In this document: piece by piece, positions 10,290 through 20,075 of the stretch
Layout: every line of letters starts with the position of its first letter
Position numbering within the stretch: the first letter of the stretch is position 1
Origin: DATKIY01 sp963726755
GTDB lineage: Bacteria; Actinomycetota; Actinomycetes; JAHEKZ01
Reading direction: 5' to 3'
Length of the DNA: 64,000 bases
Assembly: GCA_963726755.1 (NCBI GenBank)
Contig: CAVSDB010000002.1
Coordinates: 124,001 to 188,000, forward strand
Program-made: the position numbers and the translations under genes
The notes under the pieces: model-generated
Database searches by the model: none
Told to the model about the DNA's origin: nothing
Seen by the model: the letters and a program-made list of their open reading frames with translations, nothing else

Positions 10290-11885
10290 TTACTCAACTC
10301 CAAGGACCAACGGATACAACGCCTGCTCACCGTCGTACACGACTACCTCGACCTCAGGTCGAGTTCGATGCAGATGTTCGCGTACCGCTTCGGCGAGCGG
10401 TTCGGTCTGGCCCGCACCGTGAACCAACGTCACGAGTTCACCACCACCAGCCAGCATCCGCTCGACCAAGTCCTTGGCGACTGTCGTGTGATCGTCCCCG
10501 AGAATCACCACGTCACCGTCGATGAGTCCAAGCACGTCGCCTGCCTGACAAATCCCAGCACTGGTGATGGCGTCACGGACCGCGACTGTGACAGCGCCAT
10601 GTCGGGTCGCGCCCGCTGCCGACGTCATCGCCACGACGTCGTCATCAAATCGACGATGCTGCGTCGTGGACCGCCAACGCGGCCAGCCCCTGAACCGGAG
10701 CTCTGGACGGAACGACGGCGACCCGCAAGCCGTCGGCTCGCGCGCTGTCAGCAGCGGCCTCGGCAACCGCCAGGTGGTCAGTGTCGTTTGGCAGTAGGAC
10801 AACTTCAGACGCGCCGGTGAACTCGATCGCAGCCAACAACCGAGCTGGCGTGGGGCGAGCGCCAGGTCCGCCTTCGACGACGCAGGCGCCAACGGATTCG
10901 AAAAGCTGGGCAAGTCCTCGCCCCGGCACGACCGCGACCACCGCGCGCGTGGTGCCGGACTGCTCACCGGCCGGCAGCAGCAGCGAGGTGATCCGGATCC
11001 GGAACGGTCGACCGTGCGCAACTGCGGCCTCGACAGCTGCACCGGGGTCGTTTGCGTGCACGTGGACGTTCCACAACCCGTCGCCACCGACCACGACAAC
11101 CGAGTCACCCAGGCCGTCGAGTGCTTCGCGCAGGTTGGGGATGCTCAAGTCGGCCGCCTCAAGCAAATACATGATCTCGAAGGCTGGCCCATCGGGATCG
11201 GCACCGTGCACCGGACGATCGGAGCCAGCCGGGGGCCGCTCCCAGGTCGACTCTGGCGGCGTTGCACCGGTCACCACCGTGGCCAGCGCGTCGAGCAGAA
11301 CGACCAGTCCCGCGTCCGCCTGCGTCGACCACACCAGCCTGACGCAGCGCTGGTAGTTGCTCGGGAGTGTGTGCCAACGCCGTGTGGGCAGCTGCTGCCG
11401 CGAGTCTCGACAACGACTCGGCCAGGCTGTCCGACCCGCTGGCGGTTGCCGCGTTGGCCGCCGCCTGGCAACGGTCAGGACGGTGCCCTCGACCGGCCGA
11501 GAGACCGCCGCATAGCCAAGGTCGGCGGCGCGAGAAAGCGCTGTGGCCAACTCGCGGCACCTGCGATTGGGTCGGTCTCGGTAGCGAATGACTCAGCCAT
11601 CCCGCGAAGCAATTGCGCCACGATCACCCCAGAGTTACCGCACGCACCAAGCAGGGCACCGCGAGCAAAGGCGGCAGTCAGTGAGGCTGTGTCGCCGTCG
11701 AGGGCGGCGCCAGCCGCTTCAACGCCGGCCTCAAAGGTCAAGAACAGGTTGGTGCCGGTATCGCCATCGGGAATCGGGAAGACGTTCAGCGCATCGATCT
11801 CGGTCCGGGCCGCACCGAGGGCCGCTAGCCCCACCTCACCCCAGCGCCGTAACGCAGCCGGGTCGAGGACAAGGGTTGATGCCAC
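10290..11885 (-). CDS. DAK2/DegV-linked FakA-like fatty-acid kinase (frameshifted)
   Basis: The N-terminal DhaL/DAK2 domain is clear: ALNVFPIPDGDTGTN binds Mg-ATP, and GACGNSGVIVAQLLRG follows. The middle and C-terminal parts match the FakA/YloV family (GLWNVHVHANDPGAAVEAA; C-terminal ALYPLVLGVE). FakA phosphorylates fatty acids held by FakB (DegV) proteins; no fakB is visible here. Shifts fall near 11480, 11320-11450, 10900 and 10660. It lies just upstream of recG (3 bases), the standard actinobacterial order. About 531 codons, normal. Confidence 0.85.
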
Positions 11886-12057
11886 CGCGGCAGCCTATCC
11901 GCGCCGTCCCCCTCCAGTTTGGGAGTGAACGGCTGCCTCGGGTAGTCTGCCGGGGTTGCCTGCACAGGTGGGGCGACCGATCTGGGCCGGTCAAGGCCCG
12001 TCCGATGGAACACCCTCGCAGCGGCTCGGTGCCGCTCAGCATGATCAAGGAGTCACC

Positions 12058-12243
12058 GTGGCTGCCAAATGTGACGTCTGTGGCAAGGGCCCGGGCTTCG
12101 GCAACAGCATCTCGTACTCGCACATTCGCACGCCTCGGCGCTGGAACCCCAACGTCCAGACCGTGCGGACCACCGTCAACGGCACGCCCAAGAAGTTGAC
12201 CGTGTGCACGTCGTGCATCAAGGCCGGCAAAGTCACTCGCTAG
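12058..12243 (+). CDS. rpmB: 50S ribosomal protein L28
   Basis: 61 residues from a GTG start: MAAKCDVCGKGPGFGNSIS. The zinc-binding CxxC pairs (CDVC and CTSC) are intact, so this is the zinc-containing form. It is divergent from the DAK2 gene, with about 170 bases of shared upstream DNA, and its 3' end overlaps that of thiL by 4 bases. Confidence 0.97.
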   Translation: MAAKCDVCGKGPGFGNSISYSHIRTPRRWNPNVQTVRTTVNGTPKKLTVCTSCIKAGKVTR

Positions 12244-13208
12244 AAGTGCTGGTGCCCTCCGGCACCCACTCGTTCGACCTCGTCCACGAGGACGCCTTCG
12301 CCCGATATCGCTTCACCGACCACGGTGAACCCGGCTGGCAGGTTCGCGTCGGCCGGAAATGCCGCCGCGAGCGCATGATCGTGTCCTCCGGTGAGGACCC
12401 ACTCCATCGCGTCAGTGCCATAGGCGGCAGCCACCGCCGCGATTGGTTCCGGGATCTCGAAAGCCGCACGTCGCAGGTTGATGCAGACCCCACTGGCCGC
12501 CGCGACGTGACCGAGGTCGGCCACCAGTCCGTCGCTGACGTCGCACAGCGCGTGGGCACCTGCGCGCGCTGCGGCCGGGCCATCGCGATAGGGCGGATGC
12601 GGTCGACGGTACGACTCGACCAAGGCTCGCGGGCTGCGGAATCCCCGCGACAGCACGGCAAGCCCAGCCTCGGCCCAACCCAGTTGGCCGCTGACCGCGA
12701 TGAGATCCCCGGGCCGAGCACCCGAACGCGTCACCGGATCACGCCCTTCGAGGTCGCCAAGTGCCGTCACCGCAATCGTGAGTTGCTCAGCCCGCGCCAA
12801 GTCACCCCCGACGATGCTGGCGTCGACCTCGGCGGCTTCGTCGCGAAGGCCGTCCGCTAACCGGAGCACCCACGCCACCTCGGTGCTGGCTGGCGCCGCC
12901 AGCGCAACCACCAATGCCGTCGGCTTGGCTCCCATCGCGGCGACGTCAGCCAGACTCGCCGCAGCAGCCCGACGTCCAATGTCGTAAGCCGGCGACCAGT
13001 CAGTGCGAAAGTGCACCCGATCGATCAGTACGTCGGTCGTCACCACCACGTTGCCGTGATCTGCTGAGACGACCGCCGCGTCGTCCCCCGGTCCGAGTTC
13101 GACCCCTCGGCCTTGCGGAAGCCGTCTCTGTAGCGCCCTAATCAGACCGAACTCGCCGAGTTCGGCCACCGTCTGCCCAGCAGGTGGCTCTACCGGGGGC
13201 TCGCTCAC
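12240..13208 (-). CDS. thiL: Thiamine-monophosphate kinase
   Basis: Phosphorylates thiamine monophosphate to thiamine pyrophosphate, the active cofactor of enzymes such as acetolactate synthase encoded in this window. GPGDDAAVV, TTDVLIDRVHF and SLADVAAMGA are conserved PurM/ThiL-fold motifs; VSDGLVADLGH and VLTGGHDHAL mark the C-terminal half. Complete and unbroken at 322 residues. Convergent with rpmB. Confidence 0.96.
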   Translation of the reverse strand: MSEPPVEPPAGQTVAELGEFGLIRALQRRLPQGRGVELGPGDDAAVVSADHGNVVVTTDVLIDRVHFRTDWSPAYDIGRRAAAASLADVAAMGAKPTALVVALAAPASTEVAWVLRLADGLRDEAAEVDASIVGGDLARAEQLTIAVTALGDLEGRDPVTRSGARPGDLIAVSGQLGWAEAGLAVLSRGFRSPRALVESYRRPHPPYRDGPAAARAGAHALCDVSDGLVADLGHVAAASGVCINLRRAAFEIPEPIAAVAAAYGTDAMEWVLTGGHDHALAAAFPADANLPAGFTVVGEAISGEGVLVDEVERVGAGGHQHF

Positions 13209-13284
13209 AACGGCCGCCTGCGGGTACGGTCATGGTCAACAGGCGCGAGCACTGGCCCACGCCAGGTCGAAGAGGTGGTTGCTC

Positions 13285-13518
13285 ATGGTCACGGCATACA
13301 TCTTGATCCAGACCGAAGTGGGACGTGCAGCCGAGGTCGCCGACCAGATCGCCAAGATTGCTGGCGTCACCATGTCGGAGAACCTCATCGGCGCCTACGA
13401 CGTCATTGTCCGAGCCGAGGCGAACAGCGACGACGAGCTCGGTCGCTTCGTGGTCGCCGAGATTCAGTCGGTGACAGGGATCACCCGGACGCTTACCTGC
13501 CCGGTCATCAACCTCTGA
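13285..13518 (+). CDS. Stand-alone Lrp/AsnC-type ligand-binding (RAM) domain protein
   Basis: 77 residues (MVTAYILIQTEVGRAAEVAD) equivalent to the C-terminal effector-binding domain of Lrp/AsnC regulators, with no helix-turn-helix. Such single-domain proteins sit next to thiL in many actinobacteria. An amino-acid-binding or oligomerising role is inferred. ATG at 13285 preferred over TTG at 13279. Complete. Confidence 0.9.
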   Translation: MVTAYILIQTEVGRAAEVADQIAKIAGVTMSENLIGAYDVIVRAEANSDDELGRFVVAEIQSVTGITRTLTCPVINL

Positions 13519-13520
13519 CG

Positions 13521-13992
13521 TTGCCTGGCAGCCTTCGTCGACTTGTCGTCGTCCTCGTCGCCTGTTCGATCGCGCTTACGTCCTGCGGTGGCCCACCTGA
13601 GGTGACACCACCGACGCCCAGACGCCGCCGACACCAGCGTGTGTGACGACCTCATGGCGGCCCTGCCAGACGTCGTCCACGACGAAGCAAGTCGCGAGGT
13701 CACGCCCGCGTCGCCGCTGACCACAGCGTGGGGAGACCCGGCCATCGAGTTGCGTTGTGGAGTTGGTCGCCCAGCCGGCTACCAACCAACTGCAGACCTC
13801 GCCACCATCAACGGCGTCGATTGGTTCCCCGAGCAACTGTCGGACGGGTACCGGTTCACCACCTGGGGCCGGCAAGCCAACGTCGAGGTGTTCGTGCCCG
13901 CACGACTACGCGCCGGAGGTGAATCCGCTCGTCGACCTCGCGCCCGGCCATCAAGCAGATACGTGCCCAAGACGGATCACGCCTACGACTAG
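13521..13992 (+). CDS. DUF3515 lipoprotein (frameshifted)
   Basis: A TTG start gives LPGSLRRLVVVLVACSIALTSCGG, a lipoprotein signal with lipobox LTSC. The secreted part contains CDDLMAALPDVVHDEASREV, WGDPAIELRCGVGRP and NGVDWFPEQL, typical of DUF3515, an actinobacterial family of unknown function that usually lies between the Lrp-like gene and ddl. The frame changes near 13620 and 13900; the C-terminal end is uncertain. It starts 2 bases after the upstream gene. Confidence 0.8.
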
Positions 13993-14011
13993 GCAATCCG
14001 CCGTCCAGCGG

Positions 14012-15128
14012 TCAGCGCAGCAGACCAGGACGCTTGCGAAGCGCGCTTCGGATCAGTCGATCGACCAACGACGGATAGTCGATACCCGATGCTGCCCACA
14101 TCCGAGGGAACATCGAAATCGGTGTGAAGCCGGGAATGGTGTTCACCTCGTTGATCAGCACTCGCTCGTCGTCGGTGACGAAGAAGTCGACGCGGGCATA
14201 GTCCTCACACCCGAGAGCGTCATATGCCGCACACGCCGCGGCGCGAACTCGCTGTGTGACGTTCGTCGGAAAGCTTGGCTGGCACGTCGAGTTCGGTGAC
14301 GTCGTCCAGAGTACTTAGCTTCGAAGTCGTAGAACTCATGGTCGCCGCGAACCTTGATCTCGGCACAGACACTGGCTTCGGGTCCCCCGCCGTCTTCACG
14401 TTCCAGAACACCGCACTCAATCTCTCGGCCAGCCACACCTTGTTCGACGACGACCTTGGGATCGTGGACCCTGGCGAACTCGACCGCACTTTCGAGGTCG
14501 TCCCACTGCTTGACCTTGGTGATCCCGACGCTCGGATCCCGCGCGCGCAGGCTTGACGAACACCGGAAGTTGCAAGCCCGTCTCGGACGCGAGCCAATGA
14601 GTCGGCGGGTGAGCGCTGCCATTGGCGATCAGTGATCACGACGTAGGGGGCTTGCTCCAGGCCTGCGCCGGATAGCAGCACCTTCGCAACGGCCTTGTCC
14701 ATCGCCGCGGCGCTGGACAGCACGCCAGATCCGACATACGGCACACCCGCGAGTTCGAGCAGTCCCTGAATCGTGCCGTCTTCGCCGTAGGGACCGTGCA
14801 GGATCGGCAGTACGACGTCGACCTCGCCCAATACATTCGGAACTTCACCGGGCGCAAACGCAACGAGGTCACGGTTGGTCGGATCGCCAGCCAGCACTAG
14901 GGCGTCGCCCGCATCGGCAACCTCGGGTAGCCGTCCGTCCTCGATCGCCAGCAGCGTCGGGTCGTCGGGAGCTAAGACCCAGCGGCCCTTCGGCGTGATG
15001 CCGACCGGAACAACGTCGAATACCGACCGATCGAGAGCGTTAAGCACGCTGCCAGCGGAAATGCACGAGATCGCGTGTTCGGTACTGCGTCCACCGAACA
15101 CCACTGCGACGCGAATGCGGTTGCTCAT
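14012..15128 (-). CDS. ddl: D-alanine--D-alanine ligase (frameshifted)
   Basis: Joins two D-alanines for peptidoglycan precursors. VAVVFGGRSTEHAIS is the N-terminal motif; LPILHGPYGEDGTIQG and the ATP-grasp segments KVKQWDDLESAV, YDFEAKY, DYARVDF and INEVNTIPGFTP follow. Shifts lie near 14620, 14320 and 14230; the restored end (SALRKRPGLLR) stops at 14012. Start overlaps the gpsA stop in an ATGA, so they are coupled. About 372 codons, normal. Confidence 0.94.
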
Positions 15129-16131
15129 GCCTGGTGCCACTCCGGTTTGGATACTCGTCCCATCAACGACGCCACCATGTCACGCGGCGAGCGTCCTTCG
15201 TGGACAACGCTGGCGACGTGTTCGGTGATCGGCATGTCCACACTGTGGGCACGCGCGAGATCGAGCACGGCGCGACTCGATGTCACACCTTCTGCGGTCT
15301 GGCGGGTGATCTCGACGACCTCGTCGAGCGACATACCGCGACCGAGGTTTTCACCGAACGTTCGGTTTCGCGACAGCGGAGACGAACACGTGGCCACCAA
15401 GTCTCCGATGCCGGCTAGTCCCATGAACGTCATGGGGCTGGCACCCATCGCTACGCCCAAGTCGCGTCATCTCTGCCAAACCTCTGGTGATGATCGCGGC
15501 CTTGCTGTTGTCGCCAAAGCCCATTCCTTCGGCGATGCCGGTAGCCAACGCGATGACGTTCTTGACGACGCCACCGAGTTCTACGCCGACGACGTCGGGA
15601 TTGGTGTACGGCCTGAAGTAATCGGTCCGGACTGCGGCTTGAATCGCTTCGGTGACGATCAGTGTCGGTGCCAGCGACAACGGTCGCCGCGGGTTGTCGT
15701 AGTGCGATCTCGCCAGCCAGGTTGGGACCGGAGATCACCGCAACGTGCGACGCCGGGACCTGCCAGACCTCACTGACGACCTCGCTCATGCGGGCCAAGG
15801 TCCCGACCTCAAGACCCTTCATCAAACTGACGACAGGCGCACCGACAGGAACCGCGCCCTGCCAGTCCGACAGGTTGGCGCGCAGCGATTGAGCCGGAAG
15901 GGCGAGCACCACGAGTTCGGCGCCGTCCAGTGCGGTCGCGGCATCATTGGTGGCCGTAAGCGACTTGGGTAACTCGAGCATCGGATGGAATCGCGGATTG
16001 CGATGCAGCGAGTTCACGGCGTCAACAACTGTCTGGTCACGACCCCAGACTGTGACGTCGTTGCCAGCATCGGCGAGCACCATGCTGAAGGCCGTCCCCC
16101 ACGACCCCAATCCCATGACAGTGGCTCGCAT
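15125..16131 (-). CDS. gpsA: Glycerol-3-phosphate dehydrogenase [NAD(P)+] (frameshifted)
   Basis: Reduces dihydroxyacetone phosphate to glycerol-3-phosphate for phospholipids. MGLGSWGTAFSMVLADAGN is the Rossmann nucleotide-binding motif. GGVVKNVIALATGIAEGMGFGDNSKAA carries the catalytic lysine. Two shifts, near 15670 and 15460, join three segments. It is followed by ddl and preceded by plsC, whose reaction uses its product. Confidence 0.95.
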
Positions 16132-16215
16132 CAGTGACCCTTCTTGGACCTTTCGTTCCGTTGCCGAGGATTGCCCGTACGTCGCACACCCTGCACCCGA
16201 GGGTCGAACCGATCC

Positions 16216-16905
16216 TTAGGAGCTGTTCTGCCTTCTTATCCCTTCGAGCAGTTCGGTGATCGCCGCCATGATGTCCGACGTCGACTGACGCAGCACCTCT
16301 GAGGTCGTCTCCACACCGTAGAACCGGCTCAGATCAACCGGCGGACCCGCCCTGACCTCGACGAGGTGTCGAGGCAGCAACCGCGGGAGCTTTCGGTAAG
16401 GGGACAAGATCTCTTGAGCGCCCCACTGTGCCACGGGTATCACCGGACATCTGGTCTCAAGTGCAACTCGCGCGGTTCCAGTTTTTCCGACCATGGGCCA
16501 CAACTGCGGATCACGAGTCAGCGTCGCCTCGGGATAGATGACCACGCACTCACCAGCGTCGACTGCAGCGACCGCGGCATCAAGTGCTTTCGCAGCATCG
16601 ACCGTCTCTCGATAGACCGGGATCTGACCAGCGTTGGCGACGATTCGTCCCACCACCGGGATCGCGAATACTTCCGCCTTTCCGAGGAATCGGGGAGCTC
16701 GCCCCGCGTCATTGACGAAGTGGGCAAACGTCATCGGATCTGCGTACGAGATGTGATTTGCGGCAAGAAGGCAGCCGCCCGACTTCGGAATGTTTTCCTG
16801 ACCGCGCCACTCATGTCGAGTAAACATCGCGAGCGAAGGCTTCAGGATGCCGCGAGCCAGGCGGTAGGCCCACTGTTCCTCGTCGGTCGTCACTTCACCT
16901 CCCAC
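16216..16905 (-). CDS. plsC: 1-acyl-sn-glycerol-3-phosphate acyltransferase
   Basis: Second acylation in phosphatidic acid synthesis. The HX4D catalytic motif is NHISYAD, the glycerol-phosphate-binding motif is YPEATLTRD, and CPVIPVAQWG is the fourth block. Complete, 229 residues, unbroken. Upstream of gpsA with an 84-base gap in which I see no terminator. Confidence 0.93.
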   Translation of the reverse strand: MGGEVTTDEEQWAYRLARGILKPSLAMFTRHEWRGQENIPKSGGCLLAANHISYADPMTFAHFVNDAGRAPRFLGKAEVFAIPVVGRIVANAGQIPVYRETVDAAKALDAAVAAVDAGECVVIYPEATLTRDPQLWPMVGKTGTARVALETRCPVIPVAQWGAQEILSPYRKLPRLLPRHLVEVRAGPPVDLSRFYGVETTSEVLRQSTSDIMAAITELLEGIRRQNSS

Positions 16906-16952
16906 ACAGGGACGGCCCCCACGAGTCAGATTACTAATGGCACGATCGACTG

Positions 16953-17598
16953 GTGAGTTCTTCGGCGCCGTTGTGGCACGCGGTCGTTCCTGTTAAAGCG
17001 CTCGCCCACGCCAAGAGCAGACTGCTGCTCGACCCATCGGTGCGCGCAGAGTTGACGTTGGCGATGGCCGCGGACACTTTGGCGGCAGTTCAATCCTCAC
17101 CACTTGTCACAAAGGCTATGGGTCGTTACCGCGGATCCGCGGGTGCGGGACCACCTGGTCCAGGGCGAGGTTGACGTCCTCCACGAATCCATTAACGACC
17201 GACAGCCGGCGAACGATGTGAACGCGGCGTTGGTCTACGCGATTGGATCCCTGCGAGCAATTGTCGGCGATCTACCCATCGTCGTTTTCGTTGCCGACCT
17301 GCCGTCTCTGCACAGTGACGAGGTCACTTCGGCGCTCGAACTCGCGCGACAACGTGACTGCTTCGTTCCCGACTCGAGGGGAACGGGCACGACCGCCCTG
17401 ATGACAAGTAACTCATCGTCCTTCGTGCCCCAGTTCGGAATCGACTCTCGCGCGCATCACGAGGCGGCCGGACTGATTCCCCTCGATGTGGAACGCGGCC
17501 TCAGTCACGACGTTGACACCCTCGACGACTTGGCCCTGGCACAGCGGTATGGCGTCGGACGACATACCGCTGAGGTCATCGCACGACGGCTACTGTGA
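16953..17598 (+). CDS. fbiD: Phosphoenolpyruvate guanylyltransferase (F420 synthesis)
   Basis: FbiD/CofC activates phosphoenolpyruvate (or phospholactate) with GTP at the start of coenzyme F420 synthesis. WHAVVPVKALAHAKSRL is the N-terminal nucleotide-binding block; VVFVADLPSLHSDEV and GTGTTAL follow. A shift near 17110 separates the first 50 residues from the rest. GTG start. Divergent from plsC. No other F420 gene lies here. About 214 codons. Confidence 0.9.
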
Positions 17599-17603
17599 GA
17601 GCC

Positions 17604-17819
17604 ATGCAAGCCACTGTTCGCACCTACGATCCGGAGACCCGCTCCGGTTCGGTGCTGCTAGACGACGGGGTGGAGTTGCCGTTCGATGCGGTGGCGTTCG
17701 ACGCCGGTGGCTTACGCCTTGCGCGATTCGGCCAACGAGTTCGAATCCGGATTGAGGGACACGACTCCGAACGCAAGGTCACCGCACTCACGCTGGCAAC
17801 TCTGTCGTTGCCCGACTAA
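17604..17819 (+). CDS. Small cold-shock-domain-like protein
   Basis: 71 residues: MQATVRTYDPETRSGSVLLDDG, then VRIRIEG. Length and the pattern 'xTVRxYDPxTxSGxVLLDDG' resemble an OB-fold of the cold-shock type, but without the aromatic RNP motifs of true CspA. It begins 5 bases after fbiD, as in related actinobacteria, so it is probably co-transcribed. Function unknown. Confidence 0.75.
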   Translation: MQATVRTYDPETRSGSVLLDDGVELPFDAVAFDAGGLRLARFGQRVRIRIEGHDSERKVTALTLATLSLPD

Positions 17820-17972
17820 AACTTGGAGATTGGCACTGTAGAAGGCGGCCGAGTGCAGCCCTTAGTGGATCAGTGCTATCCGACGCGAATTCGGGAATTC
17901 GCTCACCGGACTCAGCAACGTTGAAGGCCGCCGTTTTTGCCGGACTCGGCGGTTCGACTGGGAGGTATGTCA

Positions 17973-17986
17973 GGGACTTTCGACCC
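17973..17986 (+). promoter_or_regulatory. DosR/DevR-like box GGGACTTTCGACCC
   Basis: Matches the mycobacterial dormancy-regulator consensus GGGACTTTNGNCCC at all fixed positions. It lies 77 bases before the lipoprotein start in an otherwise empty 243-base gap. The match is by eye; no dosR/dosS gene is present in the window. Confidence 0.4.
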
Positions 17987-18062
17987 TGGACCGGCCTCGT
18001 GTTTGAGTGAATCGTCGGATCGTTGGGATTTCGAACATGGTCCTACGAGAGGGAATCACCCG

Positions 18063-18524
18063 ATGCAGTTAAGACGTTGGCACCGACCGGTCTCGATTGC
18101 GATTTCGAGCGTCGCCTGTCTGGGGGTTCTTTCCGCTTGTGGGTCCAGTTCAACGCCCGATCAGAGCACCCCAACATCGACGGTATCGGCGGCGGCGGGG
18201 TGCGCGGATGTGACAGCGCTGAAGGAGTCGCTTGACGCGCTCGCAAAGGTGCGGCCATTGCAGGACGGTACTGCCGCGCTGACCACCGCGATCGCAAATG
18301 TTAGAACGAGCCTTGACGCTGCTGTTGCCTCGGCTTCGTCAACGCTGCAGCCTGAGGTCGCGCAGGTGAAGACGGCGGTCGCCGCGCTGGAGTCGGCGGC
18401 GACCGGTCTGACCGCCGACAACCTCACACAGAAACTTCCGACCATCACCGCGGCGCTTGCTCAGGTGGCCACCGCGACTACGGCACTGGCGTCATCGGTG
18501 ACGCAGAACTGCCTTACGAGTTAG
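18063..18524 (+). CDS. Predicted lipoprotein, Ala/Thr-rich
   Basis: 153 residues. Signal peptide MQLRRWHRPVSIAISSVACL followed by lipobox LSAC and a Ser/Thr-rich linker. The mature part is about 110 residues of Ala/Thr-rich helix, likely a coiled coil, with two cysteines (one near its start, one at the C-terminus) that could form a disulfide. No family recognised. Start chosen because the signal peptide begins there; the open frame runs further upstream. Expressed outward, anchored to the membrane. Confidence 0.75.
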   Translation: MQLRRWHRPVSIAISSVACLGVLSACGSSSTPDQSTPTSTVSAAAGCADVTALKESLDALAKVRPLQDGTAALTTAIANVRTSLDAAVASASSTLQPEVAQVKTAVAALESAATGLTADNLTQKLPTITAALAQVATATTALASSVTQNCLTS

Positions 18525-18571
18525 CACACCTCGGGTCATTCGACCGGCGGAGTCCGCGTGGCATCGCTTGG

Positions 18572-19210
18572 TCAGGACTGCCGGTGTCGGATCTTCCCGA
18601 TCGGCACGATGAAGTAGACCGCGATCACCAAGTATCCGAAGACGGCGACGACAGGCAGAAAGAGCCCAAGTGCTATCAGAACCACGTATCCGGCCAGTCC
18701 GGGGGTCAGCCGCCGAGTCAGCACCTGAACCTCGTCGTCCTCCGTGTCGGGTCGCAACAGCTGCTCCCGGACCGCATAGCGCCACAAGACTGACACCAAG
18801 ACGGACGCCAGAAAGAGGTTGACTCCGTAGATGGTGACCGCCACCCGCTCGGCACCGCTGTCACCGACGTACTCGGCAAGCAGCCGAGTCGGGAAGGGCA
18901 AGAAGGACACAAGCAGCAGGAGCAGCAGGTTCAACCGTACGAACACCGCGTCCGCCCGGTCCAGGTACTCAGTGATCACGCTATGCGCCAGCCATACTGC
19001 GCCGATGGTCGAGAAACTCACCAGGTAGGCCAGGTACGACGCCCACTGGTCACCGACTGCACCCAGCAGATTGCCACCCGAATCTGCCGGGACAGCGACG
19101 TCCAAAATGAGCAACGTGACAGCGATGGCGAACACCCCATCGCTGAACGCCTCCAACCGACCGGTGGTCAGTCGTCGCCGACGTTGAGCCCCGCCGTCAT
19201 CGGCTGTCAT
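18572..19210 (-). CDS. TMEM175-family potassium channel-like membrane protein (DUF1211)
   Basis: 212 residues with about six transmembrane segments. The family signature RLEAFSDGVFAIAVTLLILD forms helix 1, including the FSDGVFAI pore motif, followed by VWLAHSVITEYLDRADAV. Bacterial TMEM175 proteins are tetrameric K+-permeable channels. Complete. Convergent with the lipoprotein gene (47-base gap) and downstream of the DUF1269 gene. Confidence 0.9.
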   Translation of the reverse strand: MTADDGGAQRRRRLTTGRLEAFSDGVFAIAVTLLILDVAVPADSGGNLLGAVGDQWASYLAYLVSFSTIGAVWLAHSVITEYLDRADAVFVRLNLLLLLLVSFLPFPTRLLAEYVGDSGAERVAVTIYGVNLFLASVLVSVLWRYAVREQLLRPDTEDDEVQVLTRRLTPGLAGYVVLIALGLFLPVVAVFGYLVIAVYFIVPIGKIRHRQS

Positions 19211-19290
19211 GCGGCGATTCTGCTCCGGCCGCGGCGAGATTCACCGCTAGCCACGCCCGGAGCAGGACGCTCAATGAGCCAACTGCCGGG

Positions 19291-19812
19291 TCACGATTCG
19301 GCGGCTTCGATGACCTTCTCGTTGCCCTCGTTGACAGCTTTGACCACGGCGTCGTAGTCGCCAGAGTCGACGGCCTTGTCAATCTTCTTGGTCGCCTTGG
19401 CGACGGCCTTGTCGACCCGATCCAGGTACAAGTCATCAACCACTGCAACGATCGCGGACGCACCCACAGGCAGCCACTGCTCGGCGTCGACGCCGATGGA
19501 CTTCTCCTCGTGACGTTTGGCGATCTTGCCAGCGCCAGCCCCGATCCCCGCGCCAATCGCCCCAGCCAGCAACAACGGTGGGGCGAACAACCCGACGACC
19601 AGCCCACCGACCGCGCCAGCGGTCGTCCCTGCAGCGACCAGCCCGCCGCCGTGCTCCTTGACGTCGACGTTGCCGGATGAGTCACGAGACAAGACCACAG
19701 CCGCCACCACCGCGGTGTCACCCATTGCCTTGACCGCCTCGAAGTCCTCGGCCGCCGCCGAAGCGTCATCGCCATAAGCGGCGACCAGCAGCGTGTAGTT
19801 CCGATCTGTCAT
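19291..19812 (-). CDS. DUF1269-type membrane-associated protein
   Basis: 173 residues. An N-terminal alpha/beta segment (YTLLVAAYGDDASAAAEDFE) is followed by a Gly/Ala-rich hydrophobic hairpin (GAVGGLVVGLFAPPLLLAGA...GAGIGAGAG) that could insert in a membrane, and a Lys-rich helical tail. This layout fits the DUF1269 family, often stress-linked. Function unknown. A DosR-like sequence lies upstream. Complete. Confidence 0.8.
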   Translation of the reverse strand: MTDRNYTLLVAAYGDDASAAAEDFEAVKAMGDTAVVAAVVLSRDSSGNVDVKEHGGGLVAAGTTAGAVGGLVVGLFAPPLLLAGAIGAGIGAGAGKIAKRHEEKSIGVDAEQWLPVGASAIVAVVDDLYLDRVDKAVAKATKKIDKAVDSGDYDAVVKAVNEGNEKVIEAAES

Positions 19813-19888
19813 GCGCTTCTCCTTCCGTCAGGTCGGCTCAGCAGCAGCCAACTCTCTAACCTTGCCCCCGGACGCGAGGTCCGACAAC

Positions 19889-19901
19889 GGACCTTCGTCC
19901 C
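19889..19901 (-). promoter_or_regulatory. Weak DosR-like box upstream of the DUF1269 gene
   Basis: On the minus strand GGGACGAAGGTCC keeps the two outer half-sites of the dormancy box but not its TTT core. It lies 77 bases before the DUF1269 start, the same offset as the better box at 17973. Suggestive only. Confidence 0.25.
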
Positions 19902-20020
19902 TTGATGCCATCTGACCCGTGTTATCCAGCGGTGCAGGTCAAAGCACGACGAGCAGCGACCAAACCGGCCACACAACGACGCAAACGCTTGCCGAACCCC
20001 TCCCTAGCTGCAACCACTGT

Positions 20021-20065
20021 AAAAATGAACGAGGGACCAGGCCCATTGGGCCAGGTCCCTCGTTC
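20021..20065 (-). terminator. Strong rho-independent terminator after the HU gene
   Basis: Twelve-base perfect outer stem (arms GAACGAGGGACC and GGTCCCTCGTTC), one mismatch, then a five-base inner stem GGCCC/GGGCC with loop of three. On the minus strand it is followed by an ATTTTT run. It ends about 10 bases after the HU stop codon. Confidence 0.92.
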
Positions 20066-20075
20066 AGTGGTCTAA

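Noticed and set aside
1..12000. Programmed ribosomal frameshifting in smc, recG and other genes
   Set aside because: Shifts are too many, in both directions and in unrelated families; no slippery heptamers with downstream structures are consistently present.
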